DNA of 37,767 nucleotides, from positions 1 through 37,767 of the forward strand of contig NZ_BAEE01000046.1 in assembly GCF_000241265.1 (NCBI RefSeq), read 5' to 3'. A program made the position numbers and the translations under genes. Under the pieces are notes generated by a model. The model had not been told where the DNA came from. It was given only the letters and a program-made list of their open reading frames with translations, and did not search any database. The stretch comes from Gordonia araii NBRC 100433 (GTDB lineage Bacteria > Actinomycetota > Actinomycetes > Mycobacteriales > Mycobacteriaceae). Below are positions 16,641 to 24,108 of the stretch, one piece after another (positions within the stretch are counted from its first letter, which is position 1; every line of letters starts with the position of its first letter).

Positions 16641-18098
16641 TCAGAGTGGTGCGCGGGCCTGCACTCGCAGCGATGGTTTGTCGATCTTGCCCACGGGGTT
16701 GCGGGGCAGGGCTTCGACAACGGTGACCGACACGGGCAGCTTGACCCGGGTCAGTCGGCTCGACAGGTGGTCGAGTAGTTCTTCGCCGGAGACTTCGGCG
16801 TCGGGGTAGGCCACGACGTAGGCCACCGGGACCTCGCCGTAGATGTCGTCGGGGCGCCCGACGACGGCGGCCTCGAGGACGGCCGGGTGTTCGGCGAGCG
16901 CGTTCTCGATCTCTTTCGGGTAGATGTTCTCGCCGCCCCGGATGATCATGTCTTTCACCCGGTCGACCAGGGTCAGGTAGCCGTCGTCGTCGAGCTTTCC
17001 GACGTCGCCGGTGTAGAGCCATCCGTCGCGGATGGTTTTCGCGGTCGCGTCGGGCAGATTGAGATAGCCGCGCATGACGCTGGGGCCGGAGATGATGACC
17101 TCGCCGGCTTCGCCGGGCGGCAGGTGGTTGCCGTCGCCGTCGGCGATGGCGATCGTCTGGCCGGGCAGCGCCGGCCCGACGGTGCCGGGCTTGCGCACCC
17201 CGTGCAGCGGGTTACACGCCGACGCGCAGGTGCCCTCGGTGAGGCCATAGCCCTCCATGATGGGGATCCCCAGCGTCGACTCGGCATGGGCCAGCAGCTC
17301 ACGGGAGATCGGTGCCGCCCCGCAGATCGCGAAGCGCAGCGACGAGAGGTCGGCGTCGGCCGGCATCTTCGACACCAGCATCGCGTAGATCGTGGGAACC
17401 GCCGAGAAGTAGGTCGGCCGGAGACGGGCGACGTCGTCGAAGAAGCCCGAAACCGAGAACTGGCCGGTGATCGATAGCTGTCCACCGGCGAGGATCGGGG
17501 AGAGGAAGCTCACCGCGATCGCGTTGACGTGGAAGAGCGGCAGGATGAGCAACGCGTGGTCGTTCGCCGAGAGATCGCTGTTGTGGCCGATGGCGGTCCC
17601 CATGTACTGGAGATTCGCGTGGGCGAGTTCGACGCCCTTCGGAACGCCGGTCGAGCCCGAGGTGTAGATGAGGAGAGCCACGTCGTCGGGACCGGGCTGG
17701 GCGGGCGGACGCCAGGCCGGCTCGAGGTCGGTGGCCAGGTCGTCGACGAGCAGGGTCGGACGGCCGATCTCCGGTTCGTCCCTCTCCGCGACGACGAGGA
17801 CGGCGTCGCAGTCGTCGATCTGGCGCTTCGCCTCCGGGACGAGGAACTGGGGGTTGACCGGGGTGGCCGTCGCGCCGAGGCGCCACGCGGCCATCATCGC
17901 GATGAGAAGTTCGACGCGGTTGGGGAGCCAGATCGCGACGACCGTGCCGCGGGTGACGCCGAGCCGGGCGAACTGCGCCGCGGCGGCGTCGGCGCGTTGG
18001 GCGAACTGCGCGTAGCTCAGCTCGGTGCTGTCGTCCCGAACGCAGGGTGCTTCACCGCGATCGGTGAGGTTCCAGGCGAAGTAGCCGATGTCCGACAT
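16641..18098 (-). CDS. Class I adenylate-forming acyl-CoA synthetase
   Basis: 485 residues. It activates a carboxylic acid with ATP to the acyl-AMP and then the CoA thioester. Motifs in order: LIYTSGSTGVPKGVELAH (AMP-binding P-loop), ICGAAPISRELL, MEGYGLTEGT, WLYTGDVGKLDDDGYL, VDRVKDMIIRGGENIYPKEIE (hinge) and NPVGKIDKPSLR with the catalytic C-terminal Lys. The compact N-terminus and lack of transmembrane parts suggest a soluble enzyme; the acyl chain cannot be read. Start candidates are ATG 18098 (11 nt after AGGAAG), ATG 18107 and GTG 18110; the last two sit too close to that RBS. It is the first gene of the operon with DUF3556, the CrtI-like gene and the PucR regulator; a perfect palindrome lies upstream at 18195-18211. 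Confidence 0.9.
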   Translation of the reverse strand: MSDIGYFAWNLTDRGEAPCVRDDSTELSYAQFAQRADAAAAQFARLGVTRGTVVAIWLPNRVELLIAMMAAWRLGATATPVNPQFLVPEAKRQIDDCDAVLVVAERDEPEIGRPTLLVDDLATDLEPAWRPPAQPGPDDVALLIYTSGSTGVPKGVELAHANLQYMGTAIGHNSDLSANDHALLILPLFHVNAIAVSFLSPILAGGQLSITGQFSVSGFFDDVARLRPTYFSAVPTIYAMLVSKMPADADLSSLRFAICGAAPISRELLAHAESTLGIPIMEGYGLTEGTCASACNPLHGVRKPGTVGPALPGQTIAIADGDGNHLPPGEAGEVIISGPSVMRGYLNLPDATAKTIRDGWLYTGDVGKLDDDGYLTLVDRVKDMIIRGGENIYPKEIENALAEHPAVLEAAVVGRPDDIYGEVPVAYVVAYPDAEVSGEELLDHLSSRLTRVKLPVSVTVVEALPRNPVGKIDKPSLRVQARAPL

Positions 18099-18194
18099 GC
18101 GCTGCATCACTTCCTGTAGGGGGTGTGATGGAAAACACTATGGCGGCACAATGCACCAAGCTACGGCCTGTGAAAATAAACTTCTCGGTAGATC

Positions 18195-18211
18195 TTGTGC
18201 TCAGAGCACAA
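18195..18211. promoter_or_regulatory. Perfect 17-bp palindrome upstream of the CoA ligase operon
   Basis: TTGTGCTC-A-GAGCACAA is a perfect 8-1-8 inverted repeat about 97 bp upstream of the ligase ATG. A half-like GCACAATGCAC lies at 18147-18157 closer to the gene. The region between 18111 and 18253 is unusually AT-rich for this genome. It looks like a repressor operator (TetR- or GntR-size), possibly for a regulator encoded elsewhere, since the local PucR protein type does not have a well-defined site of this form. Confidence 0.55.
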
Positions 18212-18253
18212 TCGTCGGCTATATGGCATGCGTTGACCGGTGTTGACACTTCG

Positions 18254-18299
18254 AAAAAGGGCGGTGCGTACGCAGCATCGTGCTGCGCGCGCACCGCCC
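18254..18299 (-). terminator. Strong intrinsic terminator of the His-rich gene
   Basis: Read on the minus strand, GGGCGGTGCG pairs with CGCACCGCCC (18290-18299 with 18259-18268), with an inner stem GCAGCA/TGCTGC and a TCG loop, followed by five T (18254-18258). It starts 15 bp after the stop at 18314, so it ends the His-rich transcript and insulates the CoA ligase operon. Confidence 0.85.
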
Positions 18300-18313
18300 G
18301 GGTGTCGGGTCGG

Positions 18314-18607
18314 TCAGTGTTCGTCGTAGTGGCCCGCGTGTGCGGCGTGACGATGCCCGTCGTGGATGTAGTCGACGTGGTCGCCGTGGGGGACGGCGAC
18401 GTGGCCGCAGCCCTCGCCGTGGACGTGGTCGTGGTTGGCGTGCTCGGCGTGCTCGGCGCTCTCACACTCGTCGTAGTGGCCGTCGTGCGCGCGGTGGAGG
18501 TGTCCGTCGTGGGCGTAGTCGACGTGGTCGCCGTGGGGGACGGCGACGTGGCCGCAGCCTTCGCCGTGGACGTGGTCGTGGTTGGCGTGTTCGGTGTGGG
18601 TGCTCAT
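18314..18607 (-). CDS. Histidine-rich, internally duplicated putative metal-binding protein
   Basis: 97 residues, 27 of them His and three Cys (C18, C48, C67). The protein is two near-identical copies of a block of about 49 residues: HANHDHVHGEGCGHVAVPHG, DHVDY, HDGH, AH, GHYDE. This composition indicates binding of zinc, nickel, copper or similar ions, as a buffer, chaperone or storage protein in the cytoplasm; there is no signal peptide or membrane segment. RBS GGGAG lies 6 nt before the ATG. It is divergent from the D-threonine aldolase-like gene (itself a probable metal- and PLP-dependent enzyme) and has its own strong terminator. A palindromic AT-rich site at 18675-18684 may be its operator. 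I do not recognise a named family with certainty. Confidence 0.8.
   Translation of the reverse strand: MSTHTEHANHDHVHGEGCGHVAVPHGDHVDYAHDGHLHRAHDGHYDECESAEHAEHANHDHVHGEGCGHVAVPHGDHVDYIHDGHRHAAHAGHYDEH
18368..18594. repeat. Internal DNA duplication in the His-rich gene (two 80-bp copies)
   Basis: Copy A 18368-18447 and copy B 18515-18594 differ at only two positions over 80 bp (CCCTCG/CCTTCG and GCTCGG/GTTCGG). The offset is 147 bp, exactly 49 codons. Near-identity at synonymous positions points to a recent duplication or continuing gene conversion. Confidence 0.9.
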
Positions 18608-18674
18608 CGGCAACTCCCTTGTTGGTCGTGAGATGCGGCATGGTCGCAGCGCCGCGCGTACACATGCATCATTC

Positions 18675-18684
18675 CATATATATG
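18675..18684. promoter_or_regulatory. AT-rich palindrome between the His-rich and aldolase genes
   Basis: CATATATATG is a 10-bp perfect palindrome in a very AT-rich patch (18671-18690: ATTCCATATATATGAAGTGA), 68 bp upstream of the His-rich ATG and 50 bp upstream of the aldolase GTG. Partial matches continue outward (A..T, T..A). Metal-responsive repressors of the ArsR/SmtB type use AT-rich imperfect palindromes with ATGAA/TTCAT ends, so a metal-regulated operator is a reasonable guess. It also contains possible -10 sequences for the minus strand. Confidence 0.4.
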
Positions 18685-18733
18685 AAGTGACGCATAGATT
18701 ACCGCGGTGAAAGTGAGGTGAGACACTGACCCG

Positions 18734-19852
18734 GTGACGACCTATCCGCAGCTGCGGCTGCACCTGCCGCGACTCGAGTCGAACCTGGATGTGATGGCCC
18801 GGTGGTGCGCCGATTCGGGGGTGCTGCTGTGGCCCCACATCAAGACGACGATGTGCCGGCCGGTGGTCGAGCGTCAACTCGCGGCCGGTGCCGACGGCGT
18901 GACCGTCGCGACGCCCGCACAGGCGGCGATCGCGGCATCTTGGGGGTGCCGGCGGATCCTGATCGCCAATGAGGTCGTGAATCCCGTTGGGTTGCAGCAG
19001 ATCTGCGGCTTGGCCGGTGAAGCCGACCTCACGGTGCTGGTCGATTCGGTAGCGGGCATTGCCGGACTCGACGAGGCGGCGCGCACGTCCGGCGTGGTGG
19101 TCGACGTGCTGATCGACGTCGGAACCGCGGGAGGACGCAGCGGCGTTCGGGCCGAGCCGGCGGCCATCGAGTTGGCGTTGCGCGTGCGTTCGGCGCGCGG
19201 CCTCCGGCTGATCGGCGTGTCGGCGTACGAGGGGGTGGTGCCGGCGGTCCGAGACGCGGAGACGTTGCGACTCGTCGATGAACATTGCCGGTTCGCCGCC
19301 GCGGTGTTCGTCGAGCTCGTGTCCTTCTTCGGGACGGCCAACCCGGTGTTCACCGCGGGGGGTTCGGCCTTCCCGGATCGGGTCGTCGCCGCGGCGGGCC
19401 CGGTGCGTGCGGTGCCCGGGGCGGTGGTCGTCGTGCGATCGGGCTGCTACGCGGTACACGACCACGGGATGTACGACCGCGTGTCGCCGATCGCCGGGCT
19501 GGAACCCGCGGTCACCGTTCGGGGAGAAGTGATTTCCGCCCCCGAACCCGGGCTGGTCGTCGTCGGGCTGGGCAAGCGGGATGTGCCGCACGATGCCGAC
19601 CTCCCGACGGTGCTCGGCGCCTGGGACGCGAAGGGCCGGCGCGGCAAGCGCGGTGCGGGCACGGTGACGGCCCTCTATGACCACCACGCGGTCGTCCGTG
19701 TGACGGATTCGGATCTCGCCATCGGCGATCTGGTCGACTTCGGGATCTCGCATCCGTGCGGGGCGTTCGATCGCTGGCCGGTGGTCACGGTCATCGACGA
19801 CGACGGGCGGGTCGTCGACGAGTGGGCCACGCAGTTCCTGCGACGGCCCTGA
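18734..19852 (+). CDS. D-threonine aldolase / D-serine dehydratase-like PLP enzyme
   Basis: 372 residues. It has the fold III (alanine racemase-like) TIM barrel: LWPHIKTTMCRPVVERQLAAG with K37 as the PLP Lys, then GVTVATPAQAAIAASWG, VLIDVGTAGGRSGV and TAGGSAFPD. The C-terminal metal site is SHPCGAF with H340 and C342, as in DSD1-type D-serine dehydratases and D-threonine aldolases that need a divalent metal. It would split or deaminate a D-hydroxy-amino acid in the cytoplasm. The GTG start follows a loosely spaced AGGTGA. The substrate cannot be fixed by reading. It is divergent from the His-rich metal-binding gene across 126 bp. Confidence 0.85.
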   Translation: MTTYPQLRLHLPRLESNLDVMARWCADSGVLLWPHIKTTMCRPVVERQLAAGADGVTVATPAQAAIAASWGCRRILIANEVVNPVGLQQICGLAGEADLTVLVDSVAGIAGLDEAARTSGVVVDVLIDVGTAGGRSGVRAEPAAIELALRVRSARGLRLIGVSAYEGVVPAVRDAETLRLVDEHCRFAAAVFVELVSFFGTANPVFTAGGSAFPDRVVAAAGPVRAVPGAVVVVRSGCYAVHDHGMYDRVSPIAGLEPAVTVRGEVISAPEPGLVVVGLGKRDVPHDADLPTVLGAWDAKGRRGKRGAGTVTALYDHHAVVRVTDSDLAIGDLVDFGISHPCGAFDRWPVVTVIDDDGRVVDEWATQFLRRP

Positions 19853-19865
19853 TTTCCCGCGCTGT

Positions 19866-20135
19866 TCAGGCGGCGATGCCGAAGAACTGGCGTTGCTGGT
19901 CGGCCCACGGGTGGCTGGGGCGCTGACCGGTGTAGATCTGCCAGCGGTAATTGCTGCAGATGATGGTGCGTCCGTGCTTGTCGGTGACCTTGCGCCCGAT
20001 CTCGGCACCCGTGCATGGCTGGCCCACTTCGGGGCGGGCGGCCGCCGATGCGTTGACCGCCGGCAGCATCGCGGTGGCCGCGACAGCGAGCGCCGCCGCG
20101 CTGAGGCGCGGAAGACACGGACGGAGGCGTCGCAT
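19866..20135 (-). CDS. Small secreted protein with two cysteines
   Basis: 89 residues. Signal peptide: MRRLRPCLPRL, a hydrophobic Ala-rich core (SAAALAVAATAMLPAVNASA) and a likely cleavage after ASA or AAA near residue 32. The mature part of about 57 residues has PCTGAEIGRKVTDKHGRTIICSN, two Cys that probably form a disulfide, and an aromatic C-terminal stretch (YRWQIYTGQRPSHPWADQQRQFF). I do not recognise the family with certainty; small actinobacterial secreted proteins of this CTGAE...C type are common. It converges with the aldolase gene, 13 bp away. Confidence 0.7.
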   Translation of the reverse strand: MRRLRPCLPRLSAAALAVAATAMLPAVNASAAARPEVGQPCTGAEIGRKVTDKHGRTIICSNYRWQIYTGQRPSHPWADQQRQFFGIAA

Positions 20136-20182
20136 GGTTCGACGGTAACCGGCGACGGCCGTCGGGCGGAACCCGTCGCACC

Positions 20183-20241
20183 TGGGAAGTTCCCAAGAAT
20201 GGGGAGCGAAAGGGCGTATAACGATATGTGGACCATGGTCC
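20183..20241. promoter_or_regulatory. Two palindromes and a -10-like box before the DoxX-like gene
   Basis: TGGGAA-G-TTCCCA (20183-20195) is a perfect 6-1-6 inverted repeat, and GGACCATGGTCC (20230-20241) is a perfect 12-bp palindrome. TATAAC (20217-20222) between them could be a -10. A clear -35 at 17 bp is not visible. This 154-bp gap serves the divergent secreted-protein gene and the DoxX-like gene. Confidence 0.35.
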
Positions 20242-20289
20242 GGTGGCAGCCGGGTGGTGACCGGACCGCGCAGAACGAAGGAGAGCGCT

Positions 20290-20664
20290 GTGAACGTCTT
20301 CCTCTGGATCGTCGCGAGTGTGCTCGCCGCGGTCTTTCTCTTCGCCGGATCGGCGAAGCTGGCTCAGCCCAAGGACAAGCTGGTCGCCTCCGGGATGGGG
20401 TGGGCCGACGACGTCGACCCGAACGTCATCAAGGGGATCGGGCTCGTCGAAGTCCTCGGCGCGATCGGCCTGATCGTGCCGGCGTTGACCGACATTCTGC
20501 CCGGCCTCGTGCCCTGGGCCGCCACAGGTCTGGCGATCGTGATGCTCGGCGCGATCGGGGTTCACGCCCGCCGCAAGGAATGGCCGCTGATCGGCGTAAA
20601 CATCGTCATACTCGCGCTGGCGCTGATCGTCATGTGGGGCCGCTTCTCCGAGCTGCCGTTCTAG
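20290..20664 (+). CDS. DoxX-like membrane protein
   Basis: 124 residues, four hydrophobic segments (about 2-20, 54-72, 75-92 and 98-116). FLFAGSAKLAQPKDKL after the first helix and the GIGLVEVLGAIGLIVPAL second helix are typical of the DoxX/DoxD-like family, whose members are four-helix membrane proteins, some linked to thiol and redox stress. The GTG start at 20290 is supported by GAAGGAGAG (20277-20285); a frame open 12 codons upstream contains that RBS. No operon partner is apparent. Confidence 0.8.
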   Translation: MNVFLWIVASVLAAVFLFAGSAKLAQPKDKLVASGMGWADDVDPNVIKGIGLVEVLGAIGLIVPALTDILPGLVPWAATGLAIVMLGAIGVHARRKEWPLIGVNIVILALALIVMWGRFSELPF

Positions 20665-20676
20665 GCAGCGGCTTCT

Positions 20677-20698
20677 AGGAGGGCCCTGCCAGCCTCCT
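20677..20698 (+). terminator. Weak hairpin after the DoxX-like gene
   Basis: AGGAGG (20677-20682) and CCTCCT (20693-20698) form a 6-bp stem with a 10-nt loop 12 bp after the stop. No T-run follows, so it is only a possible terminator. Confidence 0.25.
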
Positions 20699-20718
20699 GT
20701 GAGGGGCCTTCGAAAGGG

Positions 20719-20747
20719 TTCAAATGCCTGTCGGAGGCTCGTAGACT
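20719..20747 (+). promoter_or_regulatory. Possible promoter of the 158-residue secreted protein gene
   Basis: TTCAAA (20719-20724) and TAGACT (20742-20747) are 17 bp apart, each matching four of six consensus bases. The leader to the ATG at 20789 would be about 35 nt. Weak boxes, good spacing. Confidence 0.35.
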
Positions 20748-20788
20748 CCGGGGCGTCACTAACTCAGCCGCCTTGCCAGGAGGACAGC

Positions 20789-21265
20789 ATGACTGGAAGC
20801 AAGACACGCACCAAGGTCGCCGCGACCGCCCTGGCGGTCGCCACCACTGCCGCGGGGGCCGCCGTCGCCGGCGCCGGTACCGCGAACGCCGCTCGCGTGT
20901 ACCCGTTGACGAGTTGCACCGCGCTCAGCCCGAACATCGTCGACCTGCCGTACAACCCCACACGGGTGATCGTGTCGGAGTACGCGGGCACGACCTACCT
21001 CACCACCGAGTTCAGCAGCCTGTGGGTCGGCATCGGCTACACGTCGCGGATGCGGCTGGACTACCACAACCTGCGCACCCACCAGCGCGGCACGCGGTTC
21101 TCCACCCGTCACGTCTCGCCGCCGTACACCGGCACGCACCAGATCCCGATCCGCACGTCGCATCTCGGCCGCGGCCCGGTTCGCGTGGTGCTGAACGCGG
21201 TGAACAGCAACGCGGCATGGTCGATTCCCGCCCCGAGGTGCACTGCTGTGATCCACGTCAGGTAG
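20789..21265 (+). CDS. Secreted protein of unknown function
   Basis: 158 residues. The signal peptide is MTGSKTRTKVAATALAVATT, then AAGAAVAGAGTANA, with cleavage probably after TANA (about residue 34). The mature part is about 124 residues, rich in Thr, Arg and Tyr with two Cys (in LTSCTAL near its start and PAPRCTAV near its end), which probably form a disulfide linking the termini of a beta-rich domain. A strong RBS, AGGAGG (20778-20783), precedes the ATG; the frame is open further upstream but without an RBS. I do not recognise the family. It is followed by the clpB operators. Confidence 0.75.
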   Translation: MTGSKTRTKVAATALAVATTAAGAAVAGAGTANAARVYPLTSCTALSPNIVDLPYNPTRVIVSEYAGTTYLTTEFSSLWVGIGYTSRMRLDYHNLRTHQRGTRFSTRHVSPPYTGTHQIPIRTSHLGRGPVRVVLNAVNSNAAWSIPAPRCTAVIHVR

Positions 21266-21279
21266 CGAGAATCTCGGAG

Positions 21280-21300
21280 GTTGAGCGGAATAGGCTCAAC
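21280..21300. promoter_or_regulatory. HAIR-like operator 1 of clpB
   Basis: GTTGAGC, seven bases, GCTCAAC: a perfect inverted repeat with exactly HAIR geometry (7-7-7), differing from CTTGAGT/ACTCAAG at the outermost and innermost arm bases only. It lies 98 bp upstream of the clpB start. Confidence 0.8.
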
Positions 21301-21331
21301 TATCTCTCGGTTGGACTAGTCGACGGACAAA

Positions 21332-21352
21332 ATTGAGTCCGAAAGACTAAAC
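21332..21352. promoter_or_regulatory. HAIR-like operator 2 of clpB
   Basis: ATTGAGT, seven bases, ACTAAAC. The left arm matches six of seven consensus bases and the right arm five of seven. It is 46 bp upstream of the clpB GTG. The spacer CCGAAAG shares GAAAG with HAIR 1 of dnaK. I could not identify a convincing -10/-35 pair in this leader. Confidence 0.75.
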
Positions 21353-21397
21353 TTTCCTGCGGTGACACCCGCAGGCCAAAACGAGAGGTAGTGACGA

Positions 21398-23974
21398 GTG
21401 GACAGCTTCAACCCGACCACCAAGGCCCAGGCCGCGTTGCAGGCCGCCGTGCAGAACGCGGCGGCAGCGGGAAACCCCGACGTGCGGCCGGCTCATATCT
21501 TGGTGGCCCTCCTTGATCAAACCGACGGAATCGTGTCGCCGCTGCTCAAGGCGGTCGGCACCGACCCGTCGCTGATTCGCCGTCAGGCGCAGGATCTGGT
21601 CGATCGCGCGCCGACCGTGTCGAGCGCCAGCGCGCCGCCGCAGCTGTCTCGCGAGTCGGTCGCGGCTATTTCGGCGGCACAGAAGCTCGCCACCGAACTC
21701 GGCGACGAGTACGTCTCCACCGAGCATCTTGTCGTGGGACTCGCCGAAGGCGACACCGACGCCGCCAAGCTGCTGGTCAACAACGGCGCCACGCCGGACG
21801 CGCTGCGCGACGCGTTCGTGAACGTGCGCGGCACCGCGCGCGTCACCAGCCCCGACCCCGAGTCGACCTATCAGGCGCTGGAGAAGTACTCCACCGACCT
21901 GACCGCCGCCGCGCGGGAGGGCAAGCTCGACCCGGTGATCGGGCGCGACTCGGAGATCCGGCGCGTCGTGCAGGTGCTGAGCCGCCGCACCAAGAACAAC
22001 CCGGTGCTGATCGGCGAGCCCGGCGTCGGCAAGACCGCCGTCGTCGAAGGGCTCGCCCAGCGCATCGTCGAAGGCGACGTGCCCGAGTCGCTGCGCGACA
22101 AGACGCTGGTCAGCCTCGACCTCGGTGCGATGGTCGCCGGCGCCAAGTACCGCGGTGAGTTCGAGGAACGCCTCAAGGCTGTTCTCGACGAGATCAAGGG
22201 CTCCGCCGGACAGATCATCACGTTCATCGACGAGCTGCACACCATCGTCGGCGCCGGTGCGACCGGCGATTCGGCGATGGACGCCGGCAACATGATCAAG
22301 CCGATGCTCGCCCGCGGCGAGCTGCGTCTGGTCGGTGCGACGACCCTGGAGGAGTACCGCCAGTACATCGAGAAGGATGCCGCGCTGGAGCGCCGCTTCC
22401 AGCAGGTGTTCGTCGGCGAGCCGTCGGTGGAGGACACCATCGGCATCCTGCGCGGTCTCAAGGATCGTTACGAGGTGCACCACGGTGTGCGCATCACCGA
22501 CTCCGCGCTCGTCGCCGCCGCGACCCTGAGCGACCGCTACATCACGTCGCGGTTCCTGCCGGACAAGGCGATCGACCTCGTCGACGAGGCCGCGTCGCGC
22601 CTGCGCATGGAGATCGACTCGCGCCCCGTCGAGATCGACGAGGTCGAGCGGACCGTGCGGCGCCTCGAAGTGGAGGAGGTCGCACTCCAGAAGGAGACCG
22701 ATGCCGCGTCGAAGGAGCGGCTGGCCAAGCTGCGCGCCGAACTGGCCGACCAGAAGGAGAAGCTCAACGAACTCTCCGCGCGCTGGCAGAGCGAGAAGTC
22801 GGCCATCGACGCCGTCCGTGACACCAAGGAGCAACTGGAGCACCTGCGCGGCGAAGCCGACCGCGCCGAGCGCGACGGCGACCTCGGACGTGCGGCCGAG
22901 CTGCGGTACGGCCAGATCCCGGCGCTGGAGAAGGAACTCGAAGCGGCGCTGGAGAAGACCGGCACCGACCCCGAAGAAGACGTGATGCTGCAGGAGGAGG
23001 TCGGTCCCAACGACGTCGCCGAGGTGGTGTCGGCGTGGACCGGTGTTCCGGCCGGACGCATGCTGGAGGGCGAGACCGCCAAGCTGCTGCGCATGGAGGA
23101 CGAACTCGGCAAACGGGTCGTCGGGCAGGCCGAAGCGGTGCAGGCCGTCTCCGACGCGGTGCGCCGCGCACGCGCCGGCGTCGCCGACCCGAACCGTCCG
23201 CTTGGGTCCTTCCTGTTCCTCGGTCCGACGGGTGTCGGCAAGACCGAGCTGGCCAAGGCACTCGCCGAATTCCTCTTCGACGACGAGCGGGCGATGGTCC
23301 GCATCGACATGAGCGAGTACGGCGAGAAGCACAGCGTCGCAAGGCTTGTCGGCGCGCCTCCCGGGTACGTCGGCTACGAGTCCGGCGGTCAGCTGACCGA
23401 GGCCGTTCGGCGGCGGCCCTACTCCGTCATCCTCTTCGACGAGGTGGAGAAGGCCCATCCGGACGTCTTCGACGTGCTGCTGCAGGTCCTCGACGAGGGC
23501 CGGTTGACCGACGGCCAGGGCCGCACGGTCGACTTCCGCAACACCATCCTCATCCTGACGTCGAACCTCGGCGCAGGCGGTGACAAGGATCAGGTGATGG
23601 CCGCGGTCCGTTCGGCGTTCAAGCCGGAGTTCATCAACCGCCTCGACGCGGTGCTGATCTTCGACGCGCTGAGCTCCGAGGAGCTGGTGACGATCGTCGA
23701 CATCGCGCTGCGGAGCCTGAACAAGCGGCTCGAAGCGCGGCGCCTGACGCTCGACGTCACGCCGAAGGCCAAGGAATGGCTGGCCGAGCGGGGCTTCGAC
23801 CCGCTCTACGGTGCCCGTCCGCTGCGCCGCCTGGTGCAGCAGGCCATCGGCGACCGGCTCGCCAAAGCGCTGCTGGCCGGTGACATTCGCGACGGCGACA
23901 CGGTCGTGGTCGACGTGGCCGGTGACGGCGAGTCGCTGACGGTGGAGGCCGCCGTCGACGCCGAGGTCGTCTGA
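21398..23974 (+). CDS. clpB: ATP-dependent disaggregase ClpB (Hsp104 family)
   Basis: 858 residues, full length. It is a hexameric AAA+ unfoldase that works with DnaK/DnaJ/GrpE to rescue aggregated proteins. Domains: N-terminal Clp_N (1-145); NBD1 with Walker A GEPGVGKT (about 206) and Walker B TFIDELH (about 276); the long coiled-coil M domain (about 395-525, [20 protein letters not shown]...); NBD2 with GPTGVGKT (about 609) and [15 protein letters not shown] (about 677); and a C-terminal domain. The GTG start follows GAGAGG. Two HAIR-like operators upstream place it under HspR together with the dnaK operon 17 kb away. Confidence 0.98.
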   Translation: MDSFNPTTKAQAALQAAVQNAAAAGNPDVRPAHILVALLDQTDGIVSPLLKAVGTDPSLIRRQAQDLVDRAPTVSSASAPPQLSRESVAAISAAQKLATELGDEYVSTEHLVVGLAEGDTDAAKLLVNNGATPDALRDAFVNVRGTARVTSPDPESTYQALEKYSTDLTAAAREGKLDPVIGRDSEIRRVVQVLSRRTKNNPVLIGEPGVGKTAVVEGLAQRIVEGDVPESLRDKTLVSLDLGAMVAGAKYRGEFEERLKAVLDEIKGSAGQIITFIDELHTIVGAGATGDSAMDAGNMIKPMLARGELRLVGATTLEEYRQYIEKDAALERRFQQVFVGEPSVEDTIGILRGLKDRYEVHHGVRITDSALVAAATLSDRYITSRFLPDKAIDLVDEAASRLRMEIDSRPVEIDEVERTVRRLEVEEVALQKETDAASKERLAKLRAELADQKEKLNELSARWQSEKSAIDAVRDTKEQLEHLRGEADRAERDGDLGRAAELRYGQIPALEKELEAALEKTGTDPEEDVMLQEEVGPNDVAEVVSAWTGVPAGRMLEGETAKLLRMEDELGKRVVGQAEAVQAVSDAVRRARAGVADPNRPLGSFLFLGPTGVGKTELAKALAEFLFDDERAMVRIDMSEYGEKHSVARLVGAPPGYVGYESGGQLTEAVRRRPYSVILFDEVEKAHPDVFDVLLQVLDEGRLTDGQGRTVDFRNTILILTSNLGAGGDKDQVMAAVRSAFKPEFINRLDAVLIFDALSSEELVTIVDIALRSLNKRLEARRLTLDVTPKAKEWLAERGFDPLYGARPLRRLVQQAIGDRLAKALLAGDIRDGDTVVVDVAGDGESLTVEAAVDAEVV

Positions 23975-24108
23975 GCTTCGTCGTCTAGGCCGCGTCAAGA
24001 CTGCGGGCCCGTCCGTATGAATCGCGTTAAGGCGCTGGCCGTCGCCTGACCGCCGGGCCGATCGTCGACGTAGCGCACCGAGTGCGTGCGGAGACGAGCG
24101 GAGGCCTG

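Noticed and set aside
14752..16809. 685-codon plus-strand open frame opposite the DUF3556 gene
   Set aside because: It is antisense to a clear multi-pass membrane protein; its acidic His/Glu-rich product is the usual antisense image of hydrophobic codons.
18608..20236. Minus-strand frame open far upstream of the His-rich gene (640 codons in total)
   Set aside because: The true start is the ATG at 18607 with a good RBS. The upstream part is antisense to the aldolase-like gene.
21347..23998. 883-codon minus-strand open frame opposite clpB
   Set aside because: Same antisense artefact of codon bias; no RBS or recognisable motif, and it would cover the clpB operators.
23975..24108. c-di-AMP riboswitch or similar element before the kdp operon
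   Set aside because: The gap is only 134 bp and I could not find the conserved helices of such a riboswitch or any clear KdpE site. Nothing supportable there apart from the micro-ORF RBS.
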